Assembly (NCBI GenBank): GCA_029207755.1 | Contig: JARCOQ010000003.1 | Location: 45,404,144-45,468,143 of the forward strand | From: Chamaea fasciata | Lineage: Eukaryota; Chordata; Aves; Passeriformes; Sylviidae | Length of the DNA: 64,000 nt | Direction of reading: 5' to 3' | In this document: piece after piece, positions 14,581 through 27,840 of the stretch | How the letters are laid out: every line of letters begins with the position of its first letter | Numbering within the stretch: the stretch's first letter is position 1 | Notes under the pieces: generated by a model | The model's database searches: none | The model's input: only the letters and a program-made list of their open reading frames with translations | Told to the model about the DNA's origin: nothing | Program-made: the position numbers and the translations under genes

Positions 14581-15635
14581 GTAAAGCTTAAAATAATATT
14601 AATCTCTATGCATATATGTGTTGGTCTTTAAAAAGCAGCAGTTGATTGTGGGAAAGTGAGAAATGGGAGGCACAGAGATATTTTTGTGTACACACCAATT
14701 AAACATTTTCACTTAAACACAATTAAACTTTCTTTTCCCGTTAGGAAAATTCATTGTATAAAATGGAGAAGAGTACAGAGTTATTATTATGTGCTATTTG
14801 AAAGGTGGTGATTTTAGCATGCAGGGAACTTCAATTTATCCTTATATCCAGCAGCGAAACACTTGCACAGTTTGTGGCACAGGCTATACAATTATATATC
14901 AGTTTTCACTGTTAGAAATAAGTATATACTGAAATAATTGCACCTGCAGAATTTTATGTTAGATTTAGAAAGCTAGCTTATTTGTAGTCGAGTTTCAATT
15001 AATATCATTATTAATGTCCATCATAAAAATAAGGGAGCTGCATTCTTTCTGCTCTTTAGTTTTGTAAATAGTAGTGAGTAGTACTATCACATAAATACTT
15101 GGTTCTTTCCCTGAAGTTACTCTGTTTTTAAGACCATCTCTCTAAGATGTTTTCATCTAATTTCTGTTATGATTGAGTTGAAACCCACATTTCCCATTTA
15201 GTAAGATGGATTACAAGCTTCACACAGGACCTCTTGAATACCTGTAATGTGGAGATGTATGATGGTTGCCTTCTTGGCTGCTCTTGGGCATAAACCATGC
15301 AATATTGTATTGCTGTATTTTGAGGCTGACAGCCTTTTGGTGGTCATGCAGACATACAGGGCTTACAAGATTGTGTGAATACTGAGTGAAGTTTCTACCA
15401 CAATATTAAGCTGGAGTAAGTAATGGCTATCTTGACTTTGCGTCATCTCATGAACTAATCTGATCTGGCAGCTTATCTGAATGCTGTTCTTCAAGGGATT
15501 TAAAAACTGTTTCAAAATGGATGCATATAAATAGTTTTCCAGTCTTACGAACTGCTAATTTTCTGTCTGTAATGTCCTGGATAACAGTATTTTTACAGCT
15601 GTTAAGATATGCCAATCAACTCCCTACTTCTGGGA

Positions 15636-15677
15636 TGTGTCAGATATATCGGGATACCTGCTGATATATCTGACACA
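15636..15677. repeat. perfect inverted repeat, 15-bp arms, 12-nt loop
   Basis: Left arm TGTGTCAGATATATC (15636-15650), loop of 12 nt, right arm GATATATCTGACACA (15663-15677), an exact reverse complement. In the transcript this would fold as a stable hairpin. It could be a remnant of a small inverted-repeat transposon or a chance palindrome; it has no associated open frame. Confidence 0.9.
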
Positions 15678-16226
15678 GGATTTATGCACATATGCTCTAT
15701 AGCTCTTTGAGATTCCCAAATACATAGTCCTGCCAAAAGATCAGAGCTGTTGCCGTTGGGTTATGCGCCAGGGAGATGTGTCAGCCAAGGTGAAGAAAAT
15801 AGATACAGGGAAACCTTGGATGAATAATAGCTAATCCTATTGAGTATACTTCCTACACAGAATTTGTTTCAAGCTAAGGGCAACTCCTGGCTGCTTTCCT
15901 TCTCCCATAAAGAGAAACTTGCATTCATTAAGCTATAGAAGAGTATAATTTTGGGTAATGATAATGCAGTAAAAGTCTTAGCATATGCAAAAACTATTCC
16001 ATATTCAGAAAATATAGTAAATCCAGATCTATTATGATGGAAAATATGGGTCAGGCTTCTTCATGAAATGTGACATTGTATTCTGTTGTATTTGTAACCA
16101 ACCTCTTCATGATGGGGTTTTTTGAATTTCTCATCCAGTAGACCATGTTACAAGTTCTTGAGCTACCATAGTTGTGTGAAATTGGTTCTGAACATCCATC
16201 TAGGTATTGGAAATTTGGAGTTATTT

Positions 16227-16256
16227 TTATTTATTTATTTATTTATTTATGTATTT
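16227..16256. repeat. (ATTT)n microsatellite
   Basis: About seven tandem ATTT units, slightly degenerate at the right end. Confidence 0.9.
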
Positions 16257-17621
16257 GACCTCAACTAAAAGCACTGTAAATAACAGTTTTAGTCTCACTT
16301 TGTGAAAGCATAGCATCTACTGAGTGGTGCAGTCAGTTGAGTAACATTTGTATGTCAGAATATAAGATAGAGTGGTGAGCTATTTATGTCTTCTCCAGAA
16401 TGGGCACAAATTCTATGATGCTAACATGCTTCTCTACAGCTTTTCCTGGTGGACTTGGTGATCCAAGATCCTCATAAAAGAATATATAATATATGTCTGC
16501 ATCATGGAATAAAAAGTGAACAAAGATCCCCAAAAACAAACCAAGCAGACTCATTCCTAAAACAGAGCAGTTCCTGTTGCTAGAGTGGATCACTGCATTG
16601 GCTAATTAGCTGGATTCAATGCCACATTAACCTGGCTGTTGTGATTCTGGGCATAAATGTTTCCATTTGACTCTGTACTCTTGTCTGTCAATGGAACAGC
16701 ATGTTCAGATCTCATTCATAGGCTGTGCAGACATGCTTATTCTATCTTTTGCTTTTAAATCAGAGGCTAATAAATAGCCAGTGGGCCTATTAATTAAGTA
16801 GCTTAATAAAATGACATGATATTGTTCATGTCGTTTATAGCAGATGAAGGGGTTTGCAGCATAAAATAATAACACCAAAATGGATGTTCATGGTGAAAAT
16901 TCTCCCACCAAAACAGATAATGAAGATTGATCTAAAACCTCCTTAATCTGGAGCTGAGGTCAATTTGGGTAGGGCAGTTTGCTCCTGCTTCTATGAATTA
17001 ATGTAAAATTTCACTCTTTTTTTTTCGCAATGGAGTGCTATTCATCAGAACAGGAAGTAGTTCAAATATGTGAAACAAAGTCATTGATCAAATTGTTTTA
17101 AACCATGTAAGAGGTGATATTTCAAAAAACTTATTTCAAAAGGAATTCTTGCTGTGTTCAAGTTTATAAGATCCTAATTGAATTAGTTAAACAGTTACCA
17201 TCACACACCTCAGTTAATCTGATTCCCTTACCTTATGTTTTCAAATTGTTAGTGGTATCCTATGTAGCACAATGACCATATTTTACTTTTTAAAGCTTTG
17301 ATGGTTATTTCCTTGTGAGTTACTGTATAGAACGCTTTTATATTAATTAGCTTTGCTTTTAGTTTTTTTGTTTGTTTTTTTTTTTTTTTTAAATTATAAT
17401 ATGTGCTTATTTAACCATGTTTGTTAAGGATATGCACTTGAAAACTCTTTCTTTAGTATTCTGTCCCACATTCTGCTCAGACAATTGATTCTTTCTGCGT
17501 GACATCATGTTGCTTTTCCTGCTCATATATCAGCTGTTATTTTTTCTTTCTTTCCCCCCTCCCTCCCTTATTTTTTTTTCCTTTTCCCTTCTCTTCTCTT
17601 TTATTTTTCTTTTGTCTTCAG

Positions 17622-17671
17622 CCTGTTCTGCAAACTTGGAGTTCTTGTCAGGCATAGGATTTCACTGTTTG
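17622..17671 (+). CDS. RYR2: RYR2 exon, residues 3006-3023
   Basis: A 50-nt exon, too short to stand out as an open frame; phase 2 in, phase 1 out. It reads (S)LFCKLGVLVRHRISLF(G). The acceptor TTTGTCTTCAG follows an unusually long, nearly pure pyrimidine tract, which probably compensates for the exon's small size. Donor TTTG|GTAAGG. The K-L-G-V-L-V-R-H-R-I-S-L-F helix is unchanged from mammals. Confidence 0.95.
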
Positions 17672-20600
17672 GTAAGGAGACCCTTGACAAATACTAGCAT
17701 GGCCATCACTTGGTTTTCTTTGCCATTTTTGCATTGTGTTAAGTGCTGCTTTGTTGCATGCTGCATGGCTGAAATGCATGGTCTACACAGACCACAAATT
17801 GTTTAGACTGGTAGATCAAAGACTTTTTTAAGTGGAATAAAAAGCTTTAGTAGTTATCAGTTTGGGGTGGGTTGGGGTTTTTTAGTTTTACTATTTGGGT
17901 TTCATTATCGCATCAAAGAATTCTGATGAGTAAATTAAAATTACTGATTTGTAATATTATTCTAAATCATTTGGGAAAAACATTTGACAATTAGAACTGC
18001 ACATTTCTATTGGAAAGTCATGAAGGAAAATTAGAAGTTGGCTGAAATGCTCAGTTCTGTTCTGTGGAATTCTTGAATATTACCAGACATGCTTGACTCC
18101 ACATATGCATGTGTACTCTCTTTTTGGTATTATGTGACCTCGGCAGGAGCTCGGTGTTTGTCTTATGCCGTGTGAAAATCACTGAACTGAACTCAATTTG
18201 AAGTCCCTATCAAGTGTATACATTGTATGCAATGTCTGGCACATTCATTTTCTTTGCAATTTTTCCTTGTGCCGTGGTGCTAGGAGAGTTGGAATAGTAC
18301 ATCCTATGCATACATGGCTTCTATGATGGATGCAGTGCAAACTTGAGCATCCATGAAAATACCTAATTGGGTAATTATCTAGCCAATTAGAATTTGATTA
18401 TGATAACATGCATCTAACTGAATTCTTGCATATTTCATTCAATTTGAAAAGAAGAAACTCGCTGCAGCAGTGTGGTGTTTAAAAATTTTACAGACCATAA
18501 TGAAAACCATTAAACTAAGAAGAAAGATTGGAAGGTTTTTTGGCATAATCACTTTTAAATATTTTGGGAGGAGCTGAGTGGATTTGCCTATAAAGCCAAA
18601 AGATCGTAGGAGGAATGGAGTTATTTCTGCAGCTGTGTGGCATTGTTTCAGCTTTTCCTGAAGGGTGGAATATGTCACAAGCCTGCACAATAAACTCTGA
18701 TTTATACCCTAGGTTGTTTCTTCAAAGAATGAACTAGCTCAGGTATACTATTAAAATTTTGGAACTCTTTTTTGTTATTTGTGCATTTGGTTTTCAGATT
18801 TTTTTTTCTAAAATGAATGGTTGAAATTAAAAACCTAAGTCAATGTAACTTTCTTCAATGCTAAAGAAAACATCTTTTCTATTCCACACCTCAGCTGGCT
18901 TATTTCCTGTTGTTTGCCTGGGTTCTAGTGCTAGGAGATAAGTCAGATAGGATCAGCTGATTATTTGTGATGGCTACAGTTTGTTTTTTAACTCTTTTCC
19001 TAGACTGCAGTAACTAACAGAGTACAAAATCTTTATGTCAACACAATAGTTTTGGCATGAATTGTGACAGGGTCATTGTGAGACTACAGACCATGATTGG
19101 GTTATTTTCTGTGGACTTAATAACTCAAGTCCAAGTCACTTTATAGTTTGTCTTCCCTTGCAAATGATTTGCATGATGTGAGAAAAATCGGATTAAGGGA
19201 GTTGCACTTACTCCAGTGAAGACAAAGACTGTGTGAAAGAGGTGAAAATGCCCATAACTGAGCACAGCTGGGGCCTAGAAAGTTATTTGTGCATTTTGAA
19301 GGCATCTTCTCTGAGCAAGCGTTGCTCAATAATAACTTTTATGGATAGTGTGAAGTTTGCTATAACAAATATCACAATGCTATGTAGTTTTGCTGTACAG
19401 GTATTTTATATCACTGTGAATTTGAATGGTACTTCTAAATATACAGCTGCATTTATGAAAATCGTTAGTGCAAGTCATGTAGTTTAAGATGTATAAAGGA
19501 GTTTGTTAAAATGAGAAATTAAGCATGCATGTCTTACAGAGTGAACTTAAATAATCACATTTGATATCTGAGAGTTTCATTGAGATTATGGAATTATCAT
19601 TCAGCATGGAATCATTGTTGCTTTACAATGTGAAAATAGATTTTGACTACAATAATTTATTTTTTGAGAGCTCTGGCTGTGTATCAGGAAGACTGTATTG
19701 ATTGTTTTTCATTAGTATTACTGGGCAGAAACTGTAAGATTTCAGTGAAAAATTTTGGTGAATTGAGCATATTGAGTTATATTTTCTCAAATTTAAACCC
19801 CAAATTTGTATAAGTAGCTTGATTCAATTTTTATGCTGTTTTAACTTCCAGTAGGCTGTTATATTCTGGAGCAGGTTAGTGAGAATTTGTGGCTGCCCCA
19901 TCCCTGGAAGTGTTCAGGCTCAGTTGGATGGTGCTTTCAGCAAGCCTTGTCTAGTGGAAGGTGTCCCTCTGCACAGCAGGAGGTTGGATCTAGATGATTA
20001 AGGCTCCTTCCAACCCAAGCCATCCCGTGATCCTGTGATGGTCTAATCCACAGCTTGGTGTACTTTGAGTACTTCCCTCCATACCTGTAGTCATTAGCAC
20101 AGTCCTATGCTATTGTCATCAGCACGGGCTTTCCTATCACCAGAGCATTAAATAATAAGGGAAAAAGTTTGATCTGAAAAAAATCCCTAATCTTTTGGGG
20201 TAGTAATTTTGTTAGTATTTTTTTTAGGTCACCTCAGCTTTCTTATCTGCTTGCTGTACCATTGCATGATCACATGTGCTAGTGAAAAAAAGGTGAGGCT
20301 GCCTGGCTGAGGCAGCCATGGAAGCGGTGGTTCAGATTTGTTTAATCTGCTGTGGATGAACACCACAACAGTATTTCCTAATTTTGGTAGTAGCATAGAA
20401 CAACTTTCTTGGTGCTGCAACGAGCCTCCCACACCTTGCTTGCAATTTATCCTTTAAAATCTCTAGTTCACTGAAACAATTACTAATTTTACTTGGATGT
20501 TTGCTTGTATTTTTAAGAAATAACCACCGACCAGTGAGAAAATATGGTATGCTGTATCACTGTATGCAGATAGAATTATTTTCAGAAATCTTTCTTAAAC

Positions 20601-21401
20601 ATTCAATTTGTTTCTACTTTTTTTTTTTTTCAATCGAGAATTTAAAGGGAAGCAAGAAAAGGCAGTTTTATTTTTGCATAATTTAATTTTAAAAAGTAAA
20701 TTTAAAAATAGTCTGTGGTTGAAATTTGTGTAGCATTCATCTGTTCTGTACTTAAAAAATTGATCTTAGAGGTAAGAGGCTTGTACATGGCAGCATTTTG
20801 GGATGTACATATGTATTGAAGGCTTGTTGTGTGTAAGTCCTCTTTTTACATACCTAAATGGGAAAATAATTACAGAATATGTGTATTATGTCAGGGACTG
20901 TTATTCGTGTAGACGAAATTAAGCTATAAATGACTGCAGACTATGGAGAACACCAGGGAACTAACTTTTTTAATGACATTTTTTTATGACTGTTCTCTTC
21001 CTGCAATAGCAACTTTGTAAAGTTAACAACTTTTATGTTACTGAGAGAGGGAAGATAAATAATCAGATAAACTTGAATTAATTAAAGCAAAACTTAGAGA
21101 AATCAGATAGAAACCAGACAATACACTGGAGCTCTAATTAACCCCACATTTAAGTGCTTCCATCTTTACTGCCTCAGCTATTTTAGGAGAGATGCTTTCC
21201 TGCCTCTAGTTACTGCATTTGTGTAAACAAGGCTAAGACAAAAAACTGCATGTTTTTTAACTTGAAATTATGCAGAAGTTCAGTTGCTCTTCTGCTCTGT
21301 CATTTATTCTTTCATTAAATCCAGAGGTACAGTTAGCAGCATATCAAGAAGCTATGCACTCTGCTCAGCTTAATTGGTGGATAATTTTCCTCCCTCTCTA
21401 G
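17672..21401 (+). other. intron with CR1 fragment
   Basis: 3.7 kb. Contains the CR1 3' fragment at about 19868-20041 and a short 8-bp-stem palindrome near 20297-20317. Nothing exon-like. Confidence 0.87.
19868..20041 (+). mobile_element. CR1 LINE 3' fragment
   Basis: Matches the CR1 3' region in order: GCAGGTT, then CCCATCCCTGGAAGTGTTCA, then TTGGATGGTGC, then GTGGAAGGTGTCCCT, then the terminal CTCCTTCCAACCCAAGCCAT and a degraded TGATCCTGTGATG tail. Sense relative to RYR2. Old, with many substitutions. Confidence 0.88.
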
Positions 21402-21462
21402 GAAACGATGCAACATCAATAGTCAACTGTCTTCACATACTTGGACAGACCTTGGATGCGAG
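21402..21462 (+). CDS. RYR2: RYR2 exon, residues 3023-3043
   Basis: 61 nt; phase 1 in, phase 2 out: (G)NDATSIVNCLHILGQTLDA(R). Acceptor CCTCCCTCTCTAG, donor GAG|GTAATA. The protein is unchanged from mammals in this segment. Confidence 0.96.
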
Positions 21463-23143
21463 GTAATACTGATTATATTTTCTAAAGTCACTTTCTAAAG
21501 GAAAATCACTGAAGAAAGCACTGTGCAGGTACACTTAGGCTGCCTGTGTAAGGCTGCAGAATTTCAACACTCACAAAGTTACAGTGCTGAAAAGAATTCC
21601 CATTGCAAAACAGGTCAGTTACTAGGATTTGACAGGACACTATTTGTAGGTTGCACTTTAAACTTCATTATGGATCAGTGGTGTCCAGAAATTTCTGGCT
21701 GTTAGTTTATGTAGTTTTACTCATGTGACTTTCTCAAAATCACAATAAAGTTGGAAATATTTTTTTTATTTTCCTTACACTGTTTAATAAAAAAATTCAG
21801 GAGTTAAATGCACAGTAAGTCTGTCTTATAGAGTGTCTTCTTTGGAAAATTAATTCAGGTTCTAATTTGAAAAAAACCCAAACCCTTTGCCTAGAATTTA
21901 GTGTTACTTTTGTGCTAAATTGAGCTGCTTGAGCTGTTATTGTGAGGTTCATGGTTGACAACCTTGATATATTGGAGTGCAATGTGTTGCTTTTCATTTA
22001 CTTGTAAAGTCAGCCATCTCTGGCAATAGTTGATCTTTAGATCTTTGCAGCTTTAAACAAAATATGGTAGCTTAAACTGCCTCTATGGATATTTTAAGGT
22101 AACTGTTTTCACTTTGCATTCAATCTCAAAACAATTGACTGCATTATTTGCAGAAAGTTATTTTTCTCAATATCTTTGCAGTTGCTTTTATGGACAAGTT
22201 TTATATTCCATTTGCTAGGGGATAGAGTCATGATCCCGGCCATTAATATGGCTCAGCTTTTGCATGGTATGCCTTCAGTTTACAATATCTTGCTTTTTTA
22301 TCCTAAGTTATCCATAGTCCGTGCAATCACACAGACAGAATAGAGATAAAAGTGAAGGTCACTAATTCAGCTCTTTGTAGAGATGTGAAAATAGCTCCAG
22401 AGGGAGATTAAGGAATTAATGAAGGTAACATGGAAGTTTAAAGGTACTGCTCTTGAAACTGTATATATTCACTCTTTAAAACAATCAGACTAAAAGAACT
22501 GGACTGATACTCAATTTACAGAAGAACATCACCTCAATTTATTTCACGCACACCTAAACAGAGACTTTCCTTAAACAAAGGATCTTTGTAAATGCACTAG
22601 TTAAATCATATGAGGTATTAATTCTCCTGGATTATATCTTTACATCATGGGTTATGGTGCTATGGTTACATAATGAATGCATTGATTGACTGATTTGATT
22701 TTAACTGATGTGGTTGTTTTTACTAATTCCCTTCTGATGCCGTTGATCTGGAGACAGAAATGTGACCATTGTAATCAGGCAGATTTTCTGAGTTCCAGCT
22801 TGAGACAGTTCTTCTCTCTCTAGAGTCAGAAATCACAGACTTAGTAATTCTTCCTTTTCTTATGTACTACTTATTTTTTTACCTCTCTGAAGGCAAATGA
22901 ATCACTTTATAAATTTTGAAGGACTGTTTGCTCTGTGGGAAAACAGATAAAGTATCCTTGCGTTCTGCAGGATACCTATCAAATTTGTTTTCAGTCAGTT
23001 ATTCTGCTCTGAGGTGATTTTACAATGTTAAAAGATGAAAGATTTTTCTTCAGATCTCTGTTTCATATAATCCAAGACTAAGCTTTATGCTATGCTTGTC
23101 TAACAGAATATTCTTCTTTGTTCTTTTTGCGTGCTATGAACAG
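21463..23143 (+). other. intron
   Basis: AT-rich, nothing recognised. Confidence 0.88.
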
Positions 23144-23382
23144 GACTGTGATGAAGACTGGTCTGGAATCTGTTAGGATGGCATTGAGAGCATTTTTGGA
23201 CAATGCTGCTGAGGATCTGGAGAAAACAATGGAAAATCTTAAGCAAGGCCAGTTTACACACAGCAGAAACCAGCCAAAAGGAGTTACACAAATCATTAAT
23301 TATACCACAGTTGCTCTCCTGCCCGTGCTATCTTCGTTATTTGAGCATATTGGACAGCACCAGTTTGGGGAAGATTTGATAT
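23144..23382 (+). CDS. RYR2: RYR2 exon, residues 3043-3123
   Basis: 239 nt, one of the largest exons here; phase 2 in, phase 1 out. Begins TVMKTGLESVRMALRAFLDN and ends EHIGQHQFGEDLI. Acceptor TATGAACAG, donor GATAT|GTATGT. The frame continues open for some 55 bases beyond the donor, but the next exon (25564) supplies LDDVQVSC as expected, so the true end is 23382. It forms HD2 helices including the N-Q-P-K-G-V-T-Q-I-I-N-Y-T-T-V-A-L-L-P segment, essentially as in mammals (KSALRAF becomes RMALRAF). Confidence 0.97.
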
Positions 23383-25563
23383 GTATGTATCATATTATAG
23401 TATATGTATGTAGAAGGTCCATGCAATTAAAATGTCCATAGTGTCATGTAGTAAGCATTACTAGACCATCAATTCTAATAAAGAAGGACAAATCCCATGA
23501 CATTTTGAAAAAGAAATTATTGATTTAATCAAACATTTGCAGCAATCAACCAAAAACAGACTGCAGGTTTTAGTGGACTCTAAATAAATATTAAAGCAGA
23601 TGTGTCCATGATTACAAAGTCAGAAGGATCAATTTTGTTTATAACTTTATCCCAAATTTACTGTGACTTTCTTCATGTGTGAGAATTCACTTTGTGTAAG
23701 TTACTTTGTCTTTACTCTGTCTATAAATAAGGTTACACTACAAGAATTATGCTACACCATTATACAAGCACCTCAGTTTCAGTTGGAGGGGCATCTGGGT
23801 GGGTCCTTAAATTCTGAAAATTCAAGGGAAAAGGGAAAAGTGTAAGGAGCTCCTGAAGAATTCAGACACCAGAGAAGGGAATGTGTATGAAAGCTTGCAT
23901 ATCGGATTTCTGTGTAGGTTCTGATTCTAGTGGATTCAGTGGTCCTTTATTTTCCTGAACCCAAAATTTTGCAGAGTCTGCAGTCTGTGCACAAAACTTT
24001 AATTTTATATATTTTAGGAACTCACAGAAATATCACAGTCCAGATGATACTAAAGGGGGAAATCCTGCCCTGCAGAAACAACTCAGTTATGAAAATCCAT
24101 GAGAAGGATCTGGAAGAAAAGAACACTGAGCTACATTTTTTCGCTTTTTAGAATCTGTAAAAAGTATTATTTAAAGTAGTCTTAAAATAACTCTTCAAAA
24201 ATTTGGAGTTGTATGGATGGATTTGGAAGTCATGAGATGTAAATATCCACTTTTTTCATTAAAATATTTCTGTAAAATTCCAGAGACTGTGATGGTATCC
24301 AGAAAAAGCAATTTGTTCATCCTAAACTAGTTTTTCAGGCATCAACATGTTCATGCCTTGAATAATTTTTGGTCTCTGGTATCCCATGTTTTGGAACTTA
24401 ATATTTAGCTTTAAATTCTTTATCACTTAGGTTGGTGTTCTTAATCAGCTATTCTCCATACATCACATCGGTGTAAAACATCCAATTTAGAATCCATCAA
24501 CTGAGAAAGAATAATTTTTAAAAATTGAGTTTGTTTTGTCTAGAGCATAATGGAAAGACTAATTTTTCTTACACACAACTTGTCTTTAAATTTTGTTAAG
24601 AGTAGGATTTATCTTATTTGTACAAGCATCTTGACCTGGTGCTTGTACTTGAAAGTACTAGTTATGAAGTATACTCTGTGCGTGGATTGTGTGCAAAGAC
24701 AGGTCAGTCTGCCTGAGGTTACTATTACGATGTAAAAACACTTAACTCCAAGACGATCTGAACTAAAATCACAGTACAGTAAAGGACTGGGTCATTGATG
24801 CAATACCTTGTAGGCTCTCCCAGCCCATGAAGTCTTACCCTGTTTTACTCACAATATTTCATTCATTGCATGGTGAGGGATGATATTAGCACTGCAGAAG
24901 AGACTACAAAAGATATCTATAGCAAGAATGAGAGTGTTGTCCTTCTTGGTGGTACTTACACTGTTGTTACCCTGTTGCTGCAGAGTGCATTACAAAAACA
25001 TGTTTTCAAATAGATTTTAAGATTATTCTCACAGTTTTATGACTGAATTACCTGATAATTTTAAAACATCCTTTGGTGAAGTATTCATATGGACTAAAGA
25101 ATTATTTATTGTTTTTAATCCTTTATAAGTTTGAAGTGTAAATTAAGTGCATGTTATTAGCTGGTATCAGTACCTAAATTTAAAAAAAATATATAAACTG
25201 TGACTAAAATAACCAAATATCTGTTTAACAGGATTGCCTTTATTTTGCACAATGGTGTTCTATTTTTAAAGGTGCCATGTGTAAAGAGTTGGTATGCCAT
25301 TAATTTAATAAAATTAGTGCTCTAGTGAAATAGGTTTACTGTTTTAGCTATTAACATGATATTTAAGTAAATGGAAGTATTGAGTAAGAAGTGTCACTGG
25401 GACATCCAAAGACTTTTTGTATTTAGTGGGTGATTTCTGTGGACTGGCTTTGTTAGCTTAATATTTTAAATTCTGGTATTGTCGAAAGAAATTTATTTTA
25501 ATTCTTTGGGACTATATTGCAAAAAAATCTCTTTGTCAATATCATTTTTCTTCTTCTCTTTAG
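23383..25563 (+). other. intron
   Basis: 2.2 kb AT-rich. Several short open frames without splice context. No repeat recognised. Confidence 0.87.
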
Positions 25564-25645
25564 TGGATGATGTTCAAGTCTCCTGTTACAGAATTTTGGA
25601 CAGTTTATATGCTCTGGGAACCAGCAAGAGTATCTATGTAGAGAG
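25564..25645 (+). CDS. RYR2: RYR2 exon, residues 3123-3150
   Basis: 82 nt; phase 1 in, phase 2 out: (L)[20 protein letters not shown] then KSIYVE(R). Acceptor TTCTTCTCTTTAG, donor GAG|GTAAGA. Changes from mammals: Glu to Asp (LDDVQ) and Thr to Asp (ILDSL). Confidence 0.96.
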
Positions 25646-27709
25646 GTAAGAAGGAAAATAGTTCTTCTGTTTTTAAAATTTGCATTTACATTTCACATTA
25701 TGAATTTGCAGTTCAGAAATTAATGTAGGAGAGTATTGGAAAGATATCTTGTAAGAAAATACAGATGTGCTCAGATGTTAAATGGAATGCAGGTGCATTT
25801 ACTATAATATGCTTGAAATATTGCATTATATATTTGTCAAAATTTTTTTCTTACAAATTACAAATGAAATTATCTAACTTTATAATAAACAGCACTTGAT
25901 TTGAGGGTTAACTGAGATATTGTAAAATTATGTCATTCATTTCAGCAATTGTTGTATTCTTGCTTCTATAATGTTTAATTGTGATGTATATTTCTTTCTC
26001 ATTACCCTAAATTTAATTTACTTTGTCATTTGTACAATACTGTTTCTTTTCTAGCTCACTTACTCAGGTAAATGAGGCATTGCAATTTATGCATCTCTGT
26101 ATCTGCTAACCCCCCTCCAAGTTACATTTGGTCTGTGCAAGCCATGTTTGGTCAAAAAATAGAGATACCTAGAAAAATTCAGTTCCTAAAACTGAATAGT
26201 TGCACTGTAGTGATTAACACTGTTCCGAAGGAAGGCTAAACAGATTTCATTCATTTCAGATATTTGCAACAGTAATCTAGGAAGTTCACTGTCTAGGAAC
26301 TGATACTCTCCAGCAGATCAACCTGTGCATAACTCCAGAGCAACCCCATGACATACCCTTGCTTACCTGGTGGTGGTATCATAGGCAACAATATGAAAAA
26401 TCATTGGGACCAATGTTTAAGTAAAAAAAACCCCCAAATCTGTGGAAAATCAGGTCTCATTGATTTCATTAAGGACATAAAATTAATTTGTTTTGCTGTT
26501 TGGCAAATAAAGGATATGGGATTTGTTTTGAAGATAAAATATATCAGTGAAAGGGACAATTTTTGTGTATGCTTGTCTGCCACCATCATTGCAATCAAAA
26601 AGTGCATAGCATGCTCTTCACAGTTGTGTGTGATGGATGGATGTTTTGCTTATGAAGACTTAATGAAAAGGGGAAAAAAAGGAAGAAGGAGAAAACAGTA
26701 TGAATAATAATGGAAATGAAGTTAGATTTAACAAAATCAAGTTTAATGAGTTAGATCTAGAAAGAATAAAATCTCCCAGACTGAGATAAACTGTAGACTG
26801 AGGATGAACCTTTTGAACCTTGTTAAATAACAAGATCAGTTTTGAGGTTTGTTTTTTTTTCCTTTTAACTTGAAAGTTTATGATTCTCCTGAGATCAAAT
26901 TCTCTTGGATTTCTATCACATGTTTGATTTGGTTTCAGTTAGGGATTTCTCACCTCTCTAAATTCTGCTGGGATCAGTTCAATTGAAAATTAGAAAGACT
27001 GGTTTAACTGTCTTGTGAGGAACCTAAGTGAAGTGACAGGCCATCGTTTACTTTTCCCTCGAAATAGGTTTTTAAAAATTTTGACACACTAAGAATTTTG
27101 ATTGTCAAATAAATGTCATATATTTGAAAATATTAAAGCAATGTCTTTGTGATAAAATTTCTGAGTTCTTGATCATTAGAAGCAATTTTCCTCTCACTGA
27201 AGAACCTGACTTTCATACTAGACTAAGCATGAAAGTGATTATCATTATTTTTCAGAAAAACTAAATATCACTTACATAAAATGATAGTTGATTTTGGTCT
27301 CTTGTTCTATCAAGTAGCTTTTTCTTAATAACAGGGATTATACAGTCAGTAAAGCTGAGAGGAAAGTAATAGAACAGAAGGCATTTTTACAATTACTTTG
27401 GTTTCCCCTGCAGGTTTTTCATTTTCTGTAAGGTGTGTGGGCTACCTTTGACATTTTATGTCTTTACATATAATTCATATATTAGCAGAGGGTTGCTAGA
27501 CTTCAATTTCTATTACATGTTCTTGTGCTGAGGATCCCAATAATGTTGTGGCTTCTCTCTTTGAAATACATTCCTCTCAGAATACAACCCCAAGGTGTGG
27601 TCAGTCAGTACTTACCAGGTGACTCCACTGGTGATCCCTTCCAACCTTACCCATTCTGTGGCTCTATGATCAACGATGTGTGTCATTAATGGTGTTTGTT
27701 GATTCACAG
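25646..27709 (+). other. intron with CR1 tail near its 3' end
   Basis: 2 kb. The only recognised element is the CR1 3' tail at about 27625-27670, which ends some 40 bases before the acceptor. An open frame at 26348-26707 has no splice sites or recognisable product. Confidence 0.86.
27625..27670 (+). mobile_element. CR1 LINE 3' tail
   Basis: Contains the CR1 end signature GTGATCCCTTCCAACCTTAC followed by CCATTCTGTGGCTCTATGAT. The upstream part is too degraded to place. It ends 39 bases before the exon at 27710, so it probably occupies the branch-point region. Confidence 0.8.
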
Positions 27710-27840
27710 GCAACGATCAGCACTAGGAGAGTGCTTGGCTGCTTTCTCAGGGGCCTTTCCAGTGGCTTTTTTGGAAACTCATTTGAACAAACATAACATC
27801 TATTCAATCTACAATACCAAGAATGCGAGAGATAGAGCAG
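27710..27840 (+). CDS. RYR2: RYR2 exon, residues 3150-3194
   Basis: 131 nt; phase 2 in, phase 1 out. Starts (R)[20 protein letters not shown] and ends [11 protein letters not shown]. Acceptor TGATTCACAG with a purine-interrupted, weak pyrimidine tract; donor GCAG|GTATTT. Differences from mammals cluster at the end (SSRERA becomes NARDRA) and at LDKHN to LNKHN. Confidence 0.96.

Larger units (their letters stand above)
14581..17621 (+). other. intron with inverted repeat and ATTT repeat
   Basis: 3 kb. Holds a perfect inverted repeat (15636-15677), an ATTT microsatellite (16227-16256), a T run near 17376-17391 and a very long C/T tract (about 17525-17621) that runs straight into the next acceptor. 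Confidence 0.88.

Noticed and set aside
17507..17806. 99-residue open frame with hydrophobic N-terminus resembling a signal or membrane segment
   Set aside because: The hydrophobic part is the translated pyrimidine tract before the 50-nt RYR2 exon; it is splice-signal sequence, not protein.
17863..17881. G-rich tract GGGGTGGGTTGGGG as a G-quadruplex
   Set aside because: Only three G-runs of sufficient length, so it does not meet the four-run criterion.
23118..23441. 107-residue open frame taken as a complete coding unit
   Set aside because: It starts 26 bases before the acceptor and runs past the donor of the true 23144-23382 exon; only the inner part is RYR2.
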